From positions 1 to 51,391 of the forward strand of contig JAFUFT010000055.1 of the NCBI GenBank assembly GCA_017469795.1: DNA of 51,391 nucleotides. The letters run 5' to 3'. The DNA comes from Oscillospiraceae bacterium. Lineage in GTDB: Bacteria > Bacillota > Clostridia > Oscillospirales > Oscillospiraceae. The position numbers were made by a program, and so were the translations under genes. Positions within the stretch are counted from its first letter, which is position 1. Every line of letters starts with the position of its first letter. The notes beneath the pieces were generated by a model. The model saw only the letters and a list, made by a program, of their open reading frames with translations. It searched no databases and had not been told where the DNA came from. Below are positions 35,545 through 44,946 of this stretch, piece by piece.

Positions 35545-35571
35545 ACGAGGCGGGCAACCGCCTCGTTTTTT
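35545..35571 (+). terminator. Terminator in the serpin-nitroreductase gap
   Basis: A 9-bp stem ACGAGGCGG/CCGCCTCGT with loop GCAA is followed by TTTTTT. It ends the sigma/serpin transcript and also sits between the 35484 promoter and the nitroreductase start (35588). Confidence 0.92.
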
Positions 35572-35587
35572 GAAAGGAAGCTGAAAT

Positions 35588-36121
35588 ATGGAACTGTATG
35601 ACGCGATCCGGACCCGCCGCAGTGTGCGGGTGTATCAGGACAAGCCTGTTTCCCGGGAGACGCTGGAGAAGATCCTCTCAGCCGCCCAGATGGCCCCCTC
35701 CTGGAAGAACACCCAGACCGCCGGGTTCATCGTGGTGGAAAGCCCGGCAATGAAGGAAAAAATGATGGAGGCGCTGCCCTCCTACAACGCCAGAACCGTT
35801 TCCACCGCGCCGGTGACGGTGGTCATGACCGCCAAAAAGGGCCGGGCCGGCTATGAGCGGGATGGCAGCTATACCACAAACAAGGGTGACCGCTGGGAGA
35901 TGTTCGACGGCGGCATCGCCTGCCAGACCCTGTGCCTGGCGGCCTGGGGCGAGGGCCTCGGTTCCTGCATCATGGGTATCTATGACGAGGAAAAGCTGCC
36001 GGTCCTTCTGGAGGTGCCGGAGGATCAGTATGTGACGGCGGTGGTCTCCCTGGGCTACCCTGCCGAATCCCCCAACGCGCCGAAGCGCAAAGCCCTGGAG
36101 GAGAAGGTGCGCTATGTTTAA
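35588..36121 (+). CDS. Nitroreductase family flavoprotein
   Basis: A 177-residue FMN-dependent oxidoreductase. The family-typical N-terminus YDAIRTRRSVRVYQDKPV binds the FMN phosphate. AAQMAPSWKNTQ and the C-terminal GLGSCIMGIYDEE / VVSLGYPAESP segments complete the fold. Substrates in this family range from nitro compounds to quinones and flavins; none can be assigned. AAAGGAAG precedes the ATG. The stop overlaps the start of the DUF2461 gene by 8 bp. Confidence 0.92.
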   Translation: MELYDAIRTRRSVRVYQDKPVSRETLEKILSAAQMAPSWKNTQTAGFIVVESPAMKEKMMEALPSYNARTVSTAPVTVVMTAKKGRAGYERDGSYTTNKGDRWEMFDGGIACQTLCLAAWGEGLGSCIMGIYDEEKLPVLLEVPEDQYVTAVVSLGYPAESPNAPKRKALEEKVRYV

Positions 36122-36755
36122 TGGGTTTTCTCCGGAGACCATAGACTTCCTCTGGAGCATCCGGTTCAACAACAACCGGGAGTGGTTCCAGGCCCATAAG
36201 GCGGAATATGAAAAGCACCTCTACCGGCCCATGGTAGCTCTGGCGGAGGAGGTGGACAGCCGCTTCCGGCTGGAGGGCACCCGGCTCAAGGCGTCCCGGA
36301 TCTACCGGGACGTGCGCTACGCCAGCGTGCCGTATAAGGATTATCTCTGGTTCGTGATCCGGGAGGACAATACCTTCTGGAGCGAGCATCCCTCCCTGTT
36401 TTTCCAGATCGAACCGGAGGGCGGCCAGTTCGGATTCATCGACTACGCACCGAAAGCGGCGCTGATGGAGACGCACCGGAAGCGGATGCTGGAGAAGCCC
36501 GGCGAGTTTGCCAGAATCATCGAGCCCATCCTCGCGCAGGAGGGGTTCGCGGACAAGTCGACCCGATACAAGCGGCCCAAGGAGGGCGGAAATCCGGAGA
36601 TCGACCGGTGGTATCAGCTCAAAAACTGCTATGTGGGCGTGGACATCCCGGTGGGGGACGAGCTGTTTTCCAAGGACCTTCCGGACCGGTTGGCGAAGGC
36701 CTTTGACGTTCTGTCGCCGCTCTATCACTATTTCCGCATGCTGGAAACGCTTTGA
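36114..36755 (+). CDS. DUF2461 (TIGR02453) family protein
   Basis: A 213-residue soluble protein of the DUF2461 family: FNGFSPETIDFLWSIRFNNNREWFQAHKAEYE at the N-terminus (seen as NNNREWFQAHKAEYE), then SRIYRDVRYASVPYKDYLW and LPDRLAKAFDVLSPLYHYF. Function is unknown. It starts inside the nitroreductase gene (8-bp overlap), so the two are coupled, and a terminator follows. Confidence 0.88.
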   Translation: MFNGFSPETIDFLWSIRFNNNREWFQAHKAEYEKHLYRPMVALAEEVDSRFRLEGTRLKASRIYRDVRYASVPYKDYLWFVIREDNTFWSEHPSLFFQIEPEGGQFGFIDYAPKAALMETHRKRMLEKPGEFARIIEPILAQEGFADKSTRYKRPKEGGNPEIDRWYQLKNCYVGVDIPVGDELFSKDLPDRLAKAFDVLSPLYHYFRMLETL

Positions 36756-36772
36756 TTGAAAAATTTGGAAGC

Positions 36773-36804
36773 CCCCGGACGCGCCCGCGTCCGGGGCGTT
36801 TTCG
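36773..36804 (+). terminator. Intrinsic terminator after the DUF2461 gene
   Basis: A 10-bp stem CCCCGGACGC/GCGTCCGGGG is followed by CGTTTTCG. Confidence 0.85.
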
Positions 36805-36900
36805 CTTTTCCCATCTTTTCAAGAAATTGTCCCGTCTATTTTTCCCGAAAACCGGCATAGTAAATTCGTGCGGATTTGCCGACGGAGAGGAGAAAATGAT

Positions 36901-37872
36901 GTGAGACAACGGAGATTTTTGTTTGGGATCGTCCTTGTTTTATTGTTATGTACCTGCGCTTTCGCGGGGGATCTGCCGGACCGGCTGGTGGCGGTGGGCC
37001 AGGCGGTGGGCATTGACGTGAAGTGCGGCGGGCTTCTGGTGGTGGGGTTTCCGGAGGACAGTCCCGCCCGGGAGAGCGGACTGAGACGGGGAGACCGGAT
37101 CCTGCAGGTGGACGGACAAACCGTGGAGGAGCCGGAACAGCTTCGGGCGATGCTGCAGGAAAAGAGCCAGGTAACGCTGACCACTGTCCGGAGCGGACGG
37201 GAACAGAGCCTGATGGTTCCTCTGGGCGAGAGCGGCGGGGTGAAGGTGCTGGGGGCCAACGTAAAAACGGAAATGGCCGGGATCGGGACCATCACATATT
37301 ATGATCCCGCCACAGAGGTGTTCGGGGCGCTGGGCCACGGGATTACCGACAGCGGCGGCGAGCTCTTTCCGGTGCGGGGCGGATTTCTGTGCCGGGCGGC
37401 AGTCGTGGGGCGGGACCGGGGCAGATCCGGCGCGCCGGGTATGCTCCAGGGCGCCTTTGACAGCGGCGCGGTAGTCGGCAGGATCACGGCAAACACTTCT
37501 GCCGGGATTTTCGGACAGATGTGTCAGGCGCCGGCGGGAGACCCGGTGGCCGTGGCGGAGCAGAGCGAGATTCACACGGGGGCAGCGGAAATCCTGTGCA
37601 ATGTGGAGGGAACCCGGGTGGATCGGTTCCGGGTGGAGATCCGGAAGATCTATCCCTTCGACGACGGGACCGGCCGGAATATGTTGCTGCGGGTGACGGA
37701 TCCGGCGCTTCTCCAAAAAACGGGCGGGATCGTACAGGGTATGAGCGGAAGTCCGATCCTCCAGGACGGAAAGCTCGTCGGAGCGGTGACCCATGTGCTG
37801 GTGTCGGATCCGGAAGTAGGATACGGCATTTTTATCGAATCTATGCTGCACATGGCAGATAAAGCCGCATGA
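36901..37872 (+). CDS. spoIVB: SpoIVB sporulation peptidase (S55)
   Basis: A 323-residue serine peptidase. In Bacillus SpoIVB is secreted from the forespore into the space between the membranes and triggers pro-sigma-K processing. Here: an N-terminal membrane/signal segment (about 5-22), a PDZ domain (about 40-110: SPARESGLRRGDRILQVDG), and the S55 domain with the His of FGALGHGITD and the Ser of GIVQGMSGSPIL. It is shorter than the Bacillus protein (about 425), mostly before the PDZ. GTG 36901 is chosen because GGAGAGGAG lies eight bases upstream. It precedes spo0A, the conserved order. Confidence 0.95.
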   Translation: MRQRRFLFGIVLVLLLCTCAFAGDLPDRLVAVGQAVGIDVKCGGLLVVGFPEDSPARESGLRRGDRILQVDGQTVEEPEQLRAMLQEKSQVTLTTVRSGREQSLMVPLGESGGVKVLGANVKTEMAGIGTITYYDPATEVFGALGHGITDSGGELFPVRGGFLCRAAVVGRDRGRSGAPGMLQGAFDSGAVVGRITANTSAGIFGQMCQAPAGDPVAVAEQSEIHTGAAEILCNVEGTRVDRFRVEIRKIYPFDDGTGRNMLLRVTDPALLQKTGGIVQGMSGSPILQDGKLVGAVTHVLVSDPEVGYGIFIESMLHMADKAA

Positions 37873-37885
37873 GGAAACCCGGGAA

Positions 37886-37913
37886 TTGACAGGGGATCCA
37901 AATCGTGTATGAT
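37886..37913 (+). promoter_or_regulatory. Promoter of spo0A
   Basis: -35 TTGACA, 16-base spacer, -10 TATGAT, starting 14 bases after the spoIVB stop. No convincing sigma-H promoter was found in the gap. Confidence 0.72.
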
Positions 37914-37924
37914 AATACAAAAAC

Positions 37925-37941
37925 AGTCGAAAAGCGTCGAA
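37925..37941 (+). promoter_or_regulatory. Tandem 0A-box-like sites
   Basis: AGTCGAA (37925-37931) and CGTCGAA (37935-37941) each match six of seven positions of the 0A box TGTCGAA. They are spaced exactly 10 bases, one helical turn, just past the predicted start point. This suggests autoregulation by Spo0A. Confidence 0.55.
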
Positions 37942-38069
37942 TAATAAATGGATGAAATACACGCCGCCTGCATTGCAAAAATTGGAAGTTTATGGTAAGT
38001 TATTGGCGTAAGCTTACGAGATGAGAATCTGAAGCCGGAAAGACATCCGGCGCGGGGAGGAACAGTGTT

Positions 38070-38849
38070 ATGCAAACGATTCTGCGGGTTGTGATCGCAG
38101 ACAGCAGCGAGGCCTTTGCCGGCTCGCTGAAGGATACGCTGGAGAACTGCGGGAATTATTCCGTGGTGGGGATCTCCGGCAACGGGGAGGAAGTCGTGGA
38201 GATGGTGTGCAGCGGCAGCGTGGATATGCTGGTGATGGACCCTATGCTCACGGAAATGGACGGCATCGGCGTGCTGAGCGAGCTGAACCGCCGGGACAAG
38301 CATCCGGCAGTGCTGGTGGTCTCCAGCTTTACCAGCACCTATATGGTCCAGCAGATGGGCGAACTGGGCGCCAGCTGCTTTATGCTCAAACCCTGCAAAA
38401 TGGAGGCGGTCCTTCAAAACCTGAACATGCTGCGGGACAACGGCGCCGCCGGTGGAAACGATCCGCAAAGCCGCCGGAGAAGTGCGGTGGAGAGCCTGGT
38501 GACCAACGTGATCCACGAGATTGGGGTCCCGGCCCATATCAAGGGATATCAGTATGTCCGGTATGCCATCATTCTGGCGGTGGAGGACATGGACGTGATC
38601 AACTCCATTACCAAGACCCTGTACCCGGAGGTGGCCGCCTATTTCGGCACCACGCCCTCCCGGGTGGAGCGGGCCATCCGCCACGCCATCGAGGTGGCCT
38701 GGGACCGGGGCGATCTGGAGACGCTGCAGCACTACTTCGGCTATACCGTTTCCAATACCAAAGGGAAACCGACCAACTCCGAATTCATTGCGCTGATTGC
38801 CGACAAGCTCCAGCTGCAGATGCGCAGCAGCGGGATCATGCGGATGTAA
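38070..38849 (+). CDS. spo0A: Sporulation master regulator Spo0A
   Basis: A 259-residue response regulator. The receiver domain (about 1-125) keeps the phosphorylatable D57 (DMLVMD), a Ser at the Thr position (VVSSF) and the Lys in MLKP. Of the usual N-terminal Asp pair only D11 is present (IADSSE). The DNA-binding domain (about 150-259) is very well conserved: [30 protein letters not shown] and [25 protein letters not shown] precedes the ATG. The 197-bp upstream gap holds a promoter, 0A-box-like sites and a 12-bp palindrome. Confidence 0.97.
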   Translation: MQTILRVVIADSSEAFAGSLKDTLENCGNYSVVGISGNGEEVVEMVCSGSVDMLVMDPMLTEMDGIGVLSELNRRDKHPAVLVVSSFTSTYMVQQMGELGASCFMLKPCKMEAVLQNLNMLRDNGAAGGNDPQSRRRSAVESLVTNVIHEIGVPAHIKGYQYVRYAIILAVEDMDVINSITKTLYPEVAAYFGTTPSRVERAIRHAIEVAWDRGDLETLQHYFGYTVSNTKGKPTNSEFIALIADKLQLQMRSSGIMRM

Positions 38850-38856
38850 ACGAAAT

Positions 38857-38892
38857 CCCCACGTGCTTGAACAGCACGTGGGGTCCTTTTAT
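38857..38892 (+). terminator. Intrinsic terminator of spo0A
   Basis: An 11-bp perfect stem CCCCACGTGCT/AGCACGTGGGG with a five-base loop is followed by TCCTTTTATTT. The converging DUF6062 gene stops within it. Confidence 0.92.
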
Positions 38893-39608
38893 TTCGATTC
38901 GTAGTCTCCTGAAAGGAAGGCCACGGCAGATTCCACCGCGTACCTGGCCTCCGGACTGAGGGGCTTCCCGGCGTTTTCATGGTCGAAGCTCCGGCAGAAG
39001 GCGGTCACGTTCTGCTTCAGCTGAGCCAGATGATCTCGGGTCTTGGTCAGAAGATCCCGGGAGAGGGTCAGATACCGCTCCTCGGAAAGCTCGTTTTTCG
39101 CGGCCTCCAACAGCGCACCTGCGTGTTCCAGACAGAAGTAGGGCTGCTTCCGCAGCTTTTCCGGGAACGCGGGATCCTTTTTGTAAATATAGACCACGTT
39201 GGAGATATATTTCTTCTCAAAATCCCGGACTCGGGCGCAGACGTAGCAGCTCTCTGCCCGGGCTTTCATCTCCTCTCCGGGGGATTCGCCGTCATATTTC
39301 CGGATCTTTCCCAGCTTGCCGGGCTTCCTGCCGTCCGGTTCCGGTGTGTTCTCCCAGAGGTACTGCAGATGGCTCTCCAGCATCAGCGCCAGGGAAAGCC
39401 GGTTGCCCATGCCCAGCATGGTGTGGAAATGCTGCCTGCAGAAGCCCATCCGGTTGGTGACGATCCGGATGTCCGGCTCCATCATGGCCGCTCCCATGAT
39501 GTATTCCAGACTCTGCTTCTCCAACTTCCGCCGGAGCCGGCACATGGGACAGCCGTCGTATGCCTCAAACGCTTCGTTGATGGGAATGGTATAGAGTTGT
39601 TCCGCCAT
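38889..39608 (-). CDS. DUF6062-like protein with two Cys/His metal sites
   Basis: A 239-residue soluble protein that I associate with DUF6062. It contains two similar modules: C20-x2-C23 with C57-x2-H60 (CPMC ... CRQH) and C121-x2-C124 with C159-x2-H162 (CYVC ... CLEH), each likely to bind one zinc. Spacing within the modules is alike (33-34 residues), pointing to an internal duplication. The N-terminus also carries the VTNRMGFCRQHFHTMLG segment. No function is known. GGTGG precedes the ATG. It converges on spo0A. Confidence 0.72.
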   Translation of the reverse strand: MAEQLYTIPINEAFEAYDGCPMCRLRRKLEKQSLEYIMGAAMMEPDIRIVTNRMGFCRQHFHTMLGMGNRLSLALMLESHLQYLWENTPEPDGRKPGKLGKIRKYDGESPGEEMKARAESCYVCARVRDFEKKYISNVVYIYKKDPAFPEKLRKQPYFCLEHAGALLEAAKNELSEERYLTLSRDLLTKTRDHLAQLKQNVTAFCRSFDHENAGKPLSPEARYAVESAVAFLSGDYESK

Positions 39609-39625
39609 TTTTCCACCGTCTTTCC

Positions 39626-39654
39626 TTGATTATTGGGTCGGGATTCGATATAAT
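39626..39654 (+). promoter_or_regulatory. Sigma-A promoter of the thioesterase gene
   Basis: -35 TTGATT, 17-base spacer, -10 TATAAT, in the divergent gap with the DUF6062 gene. Confidence 0.78.
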
Positions 39655-39698
39655 ATACTATAACAGATTTTTCGCGGAAACACAATCGGAGGCGCGGT

Positions 39699-40463
39699 AT
39701 GAACGAAATATACGAAAAAACCTACACCATTCAATCCACCGATGTGGACCTCTACGGCGTCTGCCGCCCCTCGGCGCTGATGGGCGTGTTTCAGGATCTG
39801 GCTACGGATCATGCCATTGTGCTGCACATGGATCAGGACTATCTGACGGAGCAGTACAACGCCGCGTGGCTGCTGGTTCGGATCTGGTACCGGCTGGACC
39901 GGCCCCTGAGGATGGGGGAGACCGTCAGCTTCCGGACCTGGCATCGGGGCGCCGGCGGACTGATCATCTACCGGGATTTCGACCTGAGCGTGGACGGCGA
40001 GCCGGTGGGTGAAGCGGTGTCTGCCTGGGTGGTGGCTGACCGGGAAAACAGGAAAATGCTACGTCCCGGCCTGATCGGGAACATTGCGGAATCCCCAGTG
40101 CCGGAGACGGTCAAATCCAGACAGCTCAAGCTGATCAAAACGCCCAAGGAGCGGAAATTCGTCCATAAGCGGGAGGTCCGCTATTCGGACTTGGACATCA
40201 ACGGCCATATGAACAACACCAAATACGCCGACGTGGCCATGGATGCGCTGACGGTGGCGGAACTGCAGGGACGGTATATCTCGGAGCTGCAGCTGAACTA
40301 TTCCATGGAGTGCGGTCCCGGCGAGGTCATGGATATCTCCCGCGCCATGGAGGACGCATCCTGCTATATCGACGGATGCAGTGAGGACGGCGCCCGCAGG
40401 TTCGAGGCTTTGGTACATTTTACCCCATATTCCGTCTTGACGGAGGATGGGGGTCTGGAGTAA
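39699..40463 (+). CDS. Acyl-ACP thioesterase (FatA/FatB-like)
   Basis: A 254-residue double-hotdog protein. Acyl-ACP thioesterases release fatty acids from ACP. The first hotdog (about 1-140) has TDVDLYGVCRPSALMGVFQDLA; the second contains the catalytic-type motif YSDLDINGHMNNTKYADVAMDA, split here as SDLDINGHMNNTKYAD. GGAGG precedes the ATG. Chain-length preference is not predictable. The stop overlaps the -10 of the guaB promoter. Confidence 0.9.
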   Translation: MNEIYEKTYTIQSTDVDLYGVCRPSALMGVFQDLATDHAIVLHMDQDYLTEQYNAAWLLVRIWYRLDRPLRMGETVSFRTWHRGAGGLIIYRDFDLSVDGEPVGEAVSAWVVADRENRKMLRPGLIGNIAESPVPETVKSRQLKLIKTPKERKFVHKREVRYSDLDINGHMNNTKYADVAMDALTVAELQGRYISELQLNYSMECGPGEVMDISRAMEDASCYIDGCSEDGARRFEALVHFTPYSVLTEDGGLE

Positions 40464-40466
40464 AAT
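40437..40466 (+). promoter_or_regulatory. Putative guaB promoter
   Basis: -35 TTGACG, 18-base spacer, -10 TAAAAT, inside the end of the thioesterase gene. The 40-base leader holds no riboswitch-like structure. Confidence 0.55.
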
Positions 40467-40514
40467 AGAAAAAATAACCTGATGGTATTTGGAATGATGA
40501 AAGGAGAGGCTTGA

Positions 40515-41990
<1,476 letters not shown>

Positions 41991-42007
41991 TTCTTTCATC
42001 AAACGGG

Positions 42008-42044
42008 CCGTCCCGGAGGGGTTTCCCTTTGGGACGGTCTTTTC
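42008..42044 (+). terminator. Intrinsic terminator of guaB
   Basis: A stem CCGTCCC/GGGACGG (42008-42014 with 42031-42037), extended by an inner GGGG/CCC pairing, is followed by TCTTTTC. Confidence 0.78.
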
Positions 42045-42047
42045 GGT

Positions 42048-42076
42048 TTGCATTGATGCGGGGAATCTGGTAGAAT
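42048..42076 (+). promoter_or_regulatory. Promoter upstream of repeat copy 2 and the ABC-F gene
   Basis: -35 TTGCAT, 17-base spacer, -10 TAGAAT. The predicted start point (about 42083) coincides with the 5' edge of the repeat, so the repeat would form the 5' end of the transcript. Confidence 0.68.
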
Positions 42077-42084
42077 AAATACTA

Positions 42085-42196
42085 CAGATTGGAGTTTGTC
42101 GAGTTCTTTCCGGGAAGCCTCCGGCGGCCAATCCCGTTTCGTTCCCACGCTCGGGGGTACGTCTAAAAAACGGGAGAATAAAGTAGACAAACCCCA
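42085..42196 (+). repeat. Dispersed structured repeat, copy 2 (ABC-F leader)
   Basis: This is the second copy of the element at 31554-31668. Its ends pair: 42089-42100 with 42185-42196 (11 of 12 positions), closing the whole element. Inside, TCCCGTTT pairs with AAACGGGA around a smaller CGT-CCC/GGG-ACG hairpin, and CTTT-CCGG-GAAG may form a second hairpin. It occupies most of the 41991-42238 gap and ends 42 bases before the ABC-F start codon. Confidence 0.75.
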
Positions 42197-42238
42197 ATTT
42201 ATCGCGTCTGGATATAGAATGAAAAAAGGAACAACGCT

Positions 42239-44137
42239 ATGGTAGACATCTATGTAAAAGATCTGATTAAGGCCTTCAAGGTGGGGGAAAACCTGCTCGA
42301 CGGCCTGTCCTTTGAGATCCAGCAGGGGGAGCGGGTAGGCCTGCTCGGCAAGAACGGCGCCGGCAAGACCACCGTGTTCCGGATCCTCTGCGACGAGATC
42401 GGATACGACGAAGGAGACGTGATCATCGCGCCCGGGAAGAAGATCGGCCTGATCTCCCAGATCCCCCGGTATCCCGCGGGCTTCACGGTGGAGCAGGTGC
42501 TTCGCCGGGCATTCACGGAGCTGGAGGACATCCGCGGGCGGATGGAGCGGCTGGAAAAGCAGATGGAGGAGGATCCGACGGATCAGGTCCTCCGGGAATA
42601 TGACAAGCTCTCCACCCGGTATCAGGTGGGCGGCGGCTATGACATGGACGTGAATGTGGACAAGATCTGCAACGGCCTGGGAATCCCGAAGGAAATGCGG
42701 TCCCAGGAGTTTTCCATGCTCTCCGGCGGGGAAAAGACCCGGGTGAATCTGGCCCGGCTGCTGCTGGAGGAGACGGACATATTGCTGCTGGACGAGCCCA
42801 CCAACCATCTGGACATGAAGAGCGTAGAGTGGCTGGAGGAATACCTCCTGAAGTTCAAGGGCACGGTGCTGACCATCTCCCACGACCGGTATTTTCTGGA
42901 CCGGGTGGTGGACCGGATCATCGAACTGCGGGGAGGAAGGGCGGAATACTACTCCGGCAACTACTCGTTCTATGTGGAGGAGAAGGAGGCCAGGTTCCAG
43001 CTCCAGCTCAAGCAGTATGAGCAGGAGCAGGCCAAGGTGGCCCAGCTCTCCTACACCATGGAGCGCATGAAGGGCTGGGGCATCAACAACCGCAGCCTCT
43101 ACCGCCGCGCCATGAGCATTCAGAGCCGTATCGACCGGATCCAGAAGACCGAACGGCCTGTCCGGGACAAGACCATGCACGCCTCCTTCGGCCAGAAGGA
43201 ATTCCATGGAGACGAGGTCATGGTCATCAAAAACCTCAGCATGGGGTTTGAGGACAGGCCCCTGTTTTCGGACGTGAACCTGCTGGTGCAGGGCGGCGAG
43301 CATATCGCACTTTTGGGGGACAACGGCACGGGAAAATCCACTTTCCTGAAGCTACTGATGCAGGAGGAGACGCCCAGCGGCGGCCGGATCAAATTCGGTC
43401 CATCGGTGAAGAAGGCCTATCTGCCCCAGATCATCCACTTCGACCATCCCGAGCGCAGCGTGCTGGACACGGTGATTTACGGAAAGAACTATTCCACTCA
43501 GACTGCCAGAAACCGGCTGGGGGCCTTCCTGTTTTCCGGGGAGGACGTGTTTAAGCCAGTGTGTACCCTTTCCGGCGGGGAGCAGAGCCGGCTGCGGCTG
43601 TGTATGCTCATGGACGAGGAGATCAACCTGCTGATTCTGGACGAGCCCACGAACCATCTGGACATCCCCTCACGGGAGTGGATTGAAAACGCGGTGGCGG
43701 AGTTCCAGGGGACGCTGCTCTTCGTCAGCCACGACCGGTATTTCATTGATCAGTTCGCCGACCGGATCTGGGAGCTGGAGGATGGAAAGATCACCGACTT
43801 CAAGGGAGGTTACAGCCAGTACCGGGCCATGAAGCAGCGGCAGGCCACCCAGGCGCAGCCGGTCAAAAAAGCGGAAAAGCCGGAGAAACAGCGGGAACTC
43901 ACCCCTGAGGCGGCGAAAAAGAAAAACACCCGCAATCTGGAAAAACAGATCGCGAAGCTGGAGCGGGAGATCGATAAGCAGGAAACTCTGCTGACGGAAT
44001 ATGAGGAAAAGATCCAGGCGGCGGCCACGGACTACGCGGAACTGAGCCGTCTGATGGAGGAGAAAACAGCGGAGGATCAGGCGCTGGCGGAGCTGTACGC
44101 CCAGTGGGAAACGCTGTCCGGGGTGCTGGAAGCGTGA
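42239..44137 (+). CDS. ABC-F family ATPase
   Basis: A 632-residue soluble protein with two ABC ATPase domains and no membrane part. First domain: Walker A GKNGAGKTT, signature LSGGEKTRV, Walker B LLLDEPTNHLD. The interdomain linker follows (about residues 245-325), then the second domain: GDNGTGKST, LSGGEQSRL, LILDEPTNHLD. A Lys-rich linker and C-terminal coiled coil (about 555-632) complete it. ABC-F proteins act on the ribosome, in translation control or antibiotic protection. It resembles the YdiF/Uup-like housekeeping type, but a resistance role cannot be excluded. AAAAGGA lies before ATG 42239. Confidence 0.94.
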   Translation: MVDIYVKDLIKAFKVGENLLDGLSFEIQQGERVGLLGKNGAGKTTVFRILCDEIGYDEGDVIIAPGKKIGLISQIPRYPAGFTVEQVLRRAFTELEDIRGRMERLEKQMEEDPTDQVLREYDKLSTRYQVGGGYDMDVNVDKICNGLGIPKEMRSQEFSMLSGGEKTRVNLARLLLEETDILLLDEPTNHLDMKSVEWLEEYLLKFKGTVLTISHDRYFLDRVVDRIIELRGGRAEYYSGNYSFYVEEKEARFQLQLKQYEQEQAKVAQLSYTMERMKGWGINNRSLYRRAMSIQSRIDRIQKTERPVRDKTMHASFGQKEFHGDEVMVIKNLSMGFEDRPLFSDVNLLVQGGEHIALLGDNGTGKSTFLKLLMQEETPSGGRIKFGPSVKKAYLPQIIHFDHPERSVLDTVIYGKNYSTQTARNRLGAFLFSGEDVFKPVCTLSGGEQSRLRLCMLMDEEINLLILDEPTNHLDIPSREWIENAVAEFQGTLLFVSHDRYFIDQFADRIWELEDGKITDFKGGYSQYRAMKQRQATQAQPVKKAEKPEKQRELTPEAAKKKNTRNLEKQIAKLEREIDKQETLLTEYEEKIQAAATDYAELSRLMEEKTAEDQALAELYAQWETLSGVLEA

Positions 44138-44889
44138 AGGGGCGGATGTGGATCCCCGCAGGGGTGCTTCTGCTGGGGGGCGCAGTAATGCTCCTTCTGC
44201 CGGTCCATATGCAGATGACCGGCCTGGTGCTGGTGCTGCTGGGAGCTGCGGCGGCGCTCTGGGCCGCCCTCTTTGAGAGAACGGGAAGCGGAGGACGGAA
44301 CTGCCTGCGGATCCTGGCGGTACTGGCCTGTGTGGGGGTGATTGGATTGATGAGCGCCATGAGCCTGATTACAAGCGCCGGGAAGACGGACTGGGATCGG
44401 GCGGAACAGGCGGAGTACGCGGTGGTGCTTGGCGCGGCCGTCCGGGAGGACGGAAAGGCGTCCCGGATCATGCGGCAGCGGCTGCGGGCGGCAAAGGAGC
44501 TGATGGACCGGAATCCCGGCGTTACGGTGATCCTCTCCGGCGGACAGGGCGGCGTGGAGCCGAAATCCGAGGCGGAATGTATGTTTGAAACCATGGTGGA
44601 GATGGGCGCGGACGGAAGCCGTCTGCTTCTGGAGCCGGAGAGCCAGACCACCCGGGAGAACCTCCGGAACAGTATGGCGATCATTGAGGCCCGGGGCGGT
44701 ACGGACCGGAGCGTGGCGGTGATCACCAGCGAATTCCATCTGCGCCGCGCTATGTACATCGGGAAAACAATGGAGCTTGACACCTGCCCCGTGGCGGCAC
44801 ACACCGACCAGTGGTTCTACCGGGTCAACTACACCCTTCGGGAGGTCTTTGCGTTCGTGAAGGCCGCGGTCCAGGGAAGCGTGGATTGA
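44134..44889 (+). CDS. YdcF-like (DUF218) membrane protein
   Basis: A 251-residue protein with three N-terminal hydrophobic segments (about residues 5-90) and a DUF218/YdcF domain: YAVVLGAAVREDGKASRIMRQRL, VILSGGQGG, EPESQTTRENLRNS and VITSEFHLRRA. The family includes ElyC/SanA-like envelope proteins; the biochemical role is unclear. A GTG at 44134 overlaps the ABC-F stop (GTGA). An ATG at 44146 is a possible alternative. Confidence 0.86.
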   Translation: MKGRMWIPAGVLLLGGAVMLLLPVHMQMTGLVLVLLGAAAALWAALFERTGSGGRNCLRILAVLACVGVIGLMSAMSLITSAGKTDWDRAEQAEYAVVLGAAVREDGKASRIMRQRLRAAKELMDRNPGVTVILSGGQGGVEPKSEAECMFETMVEMGADGSRLLLEPESQTTRENLRNSMAIIEARGGTDRSVAVITSEFHLRRAMYIGKTMELDTCPVAAHTDQWFYRVNYTLREVFAFVKAAVQGSVD

Positions 44890-44914
44890 CTTCCCGCAGT
44901 CCGGGCATTATAAT
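44886..44914 (+). promoter_or_regulatory. Sigma-A promoter of the Mrp gene
   Basis: -35 TTGACT, 17-base spacer, -10 TATAAT, overlapping the end of the YdcF-like gene. Confidence 0.85.
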
Positions 44915-44946
44915 AAGCAAAAACAGTCTGAAAGGACGGAAATGAT

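Noticed and set aside
40467..40514. Guanine or other purine riboswitch before guaB
   Set aside because: The leader is too short and shows no conserved aptamer elements.
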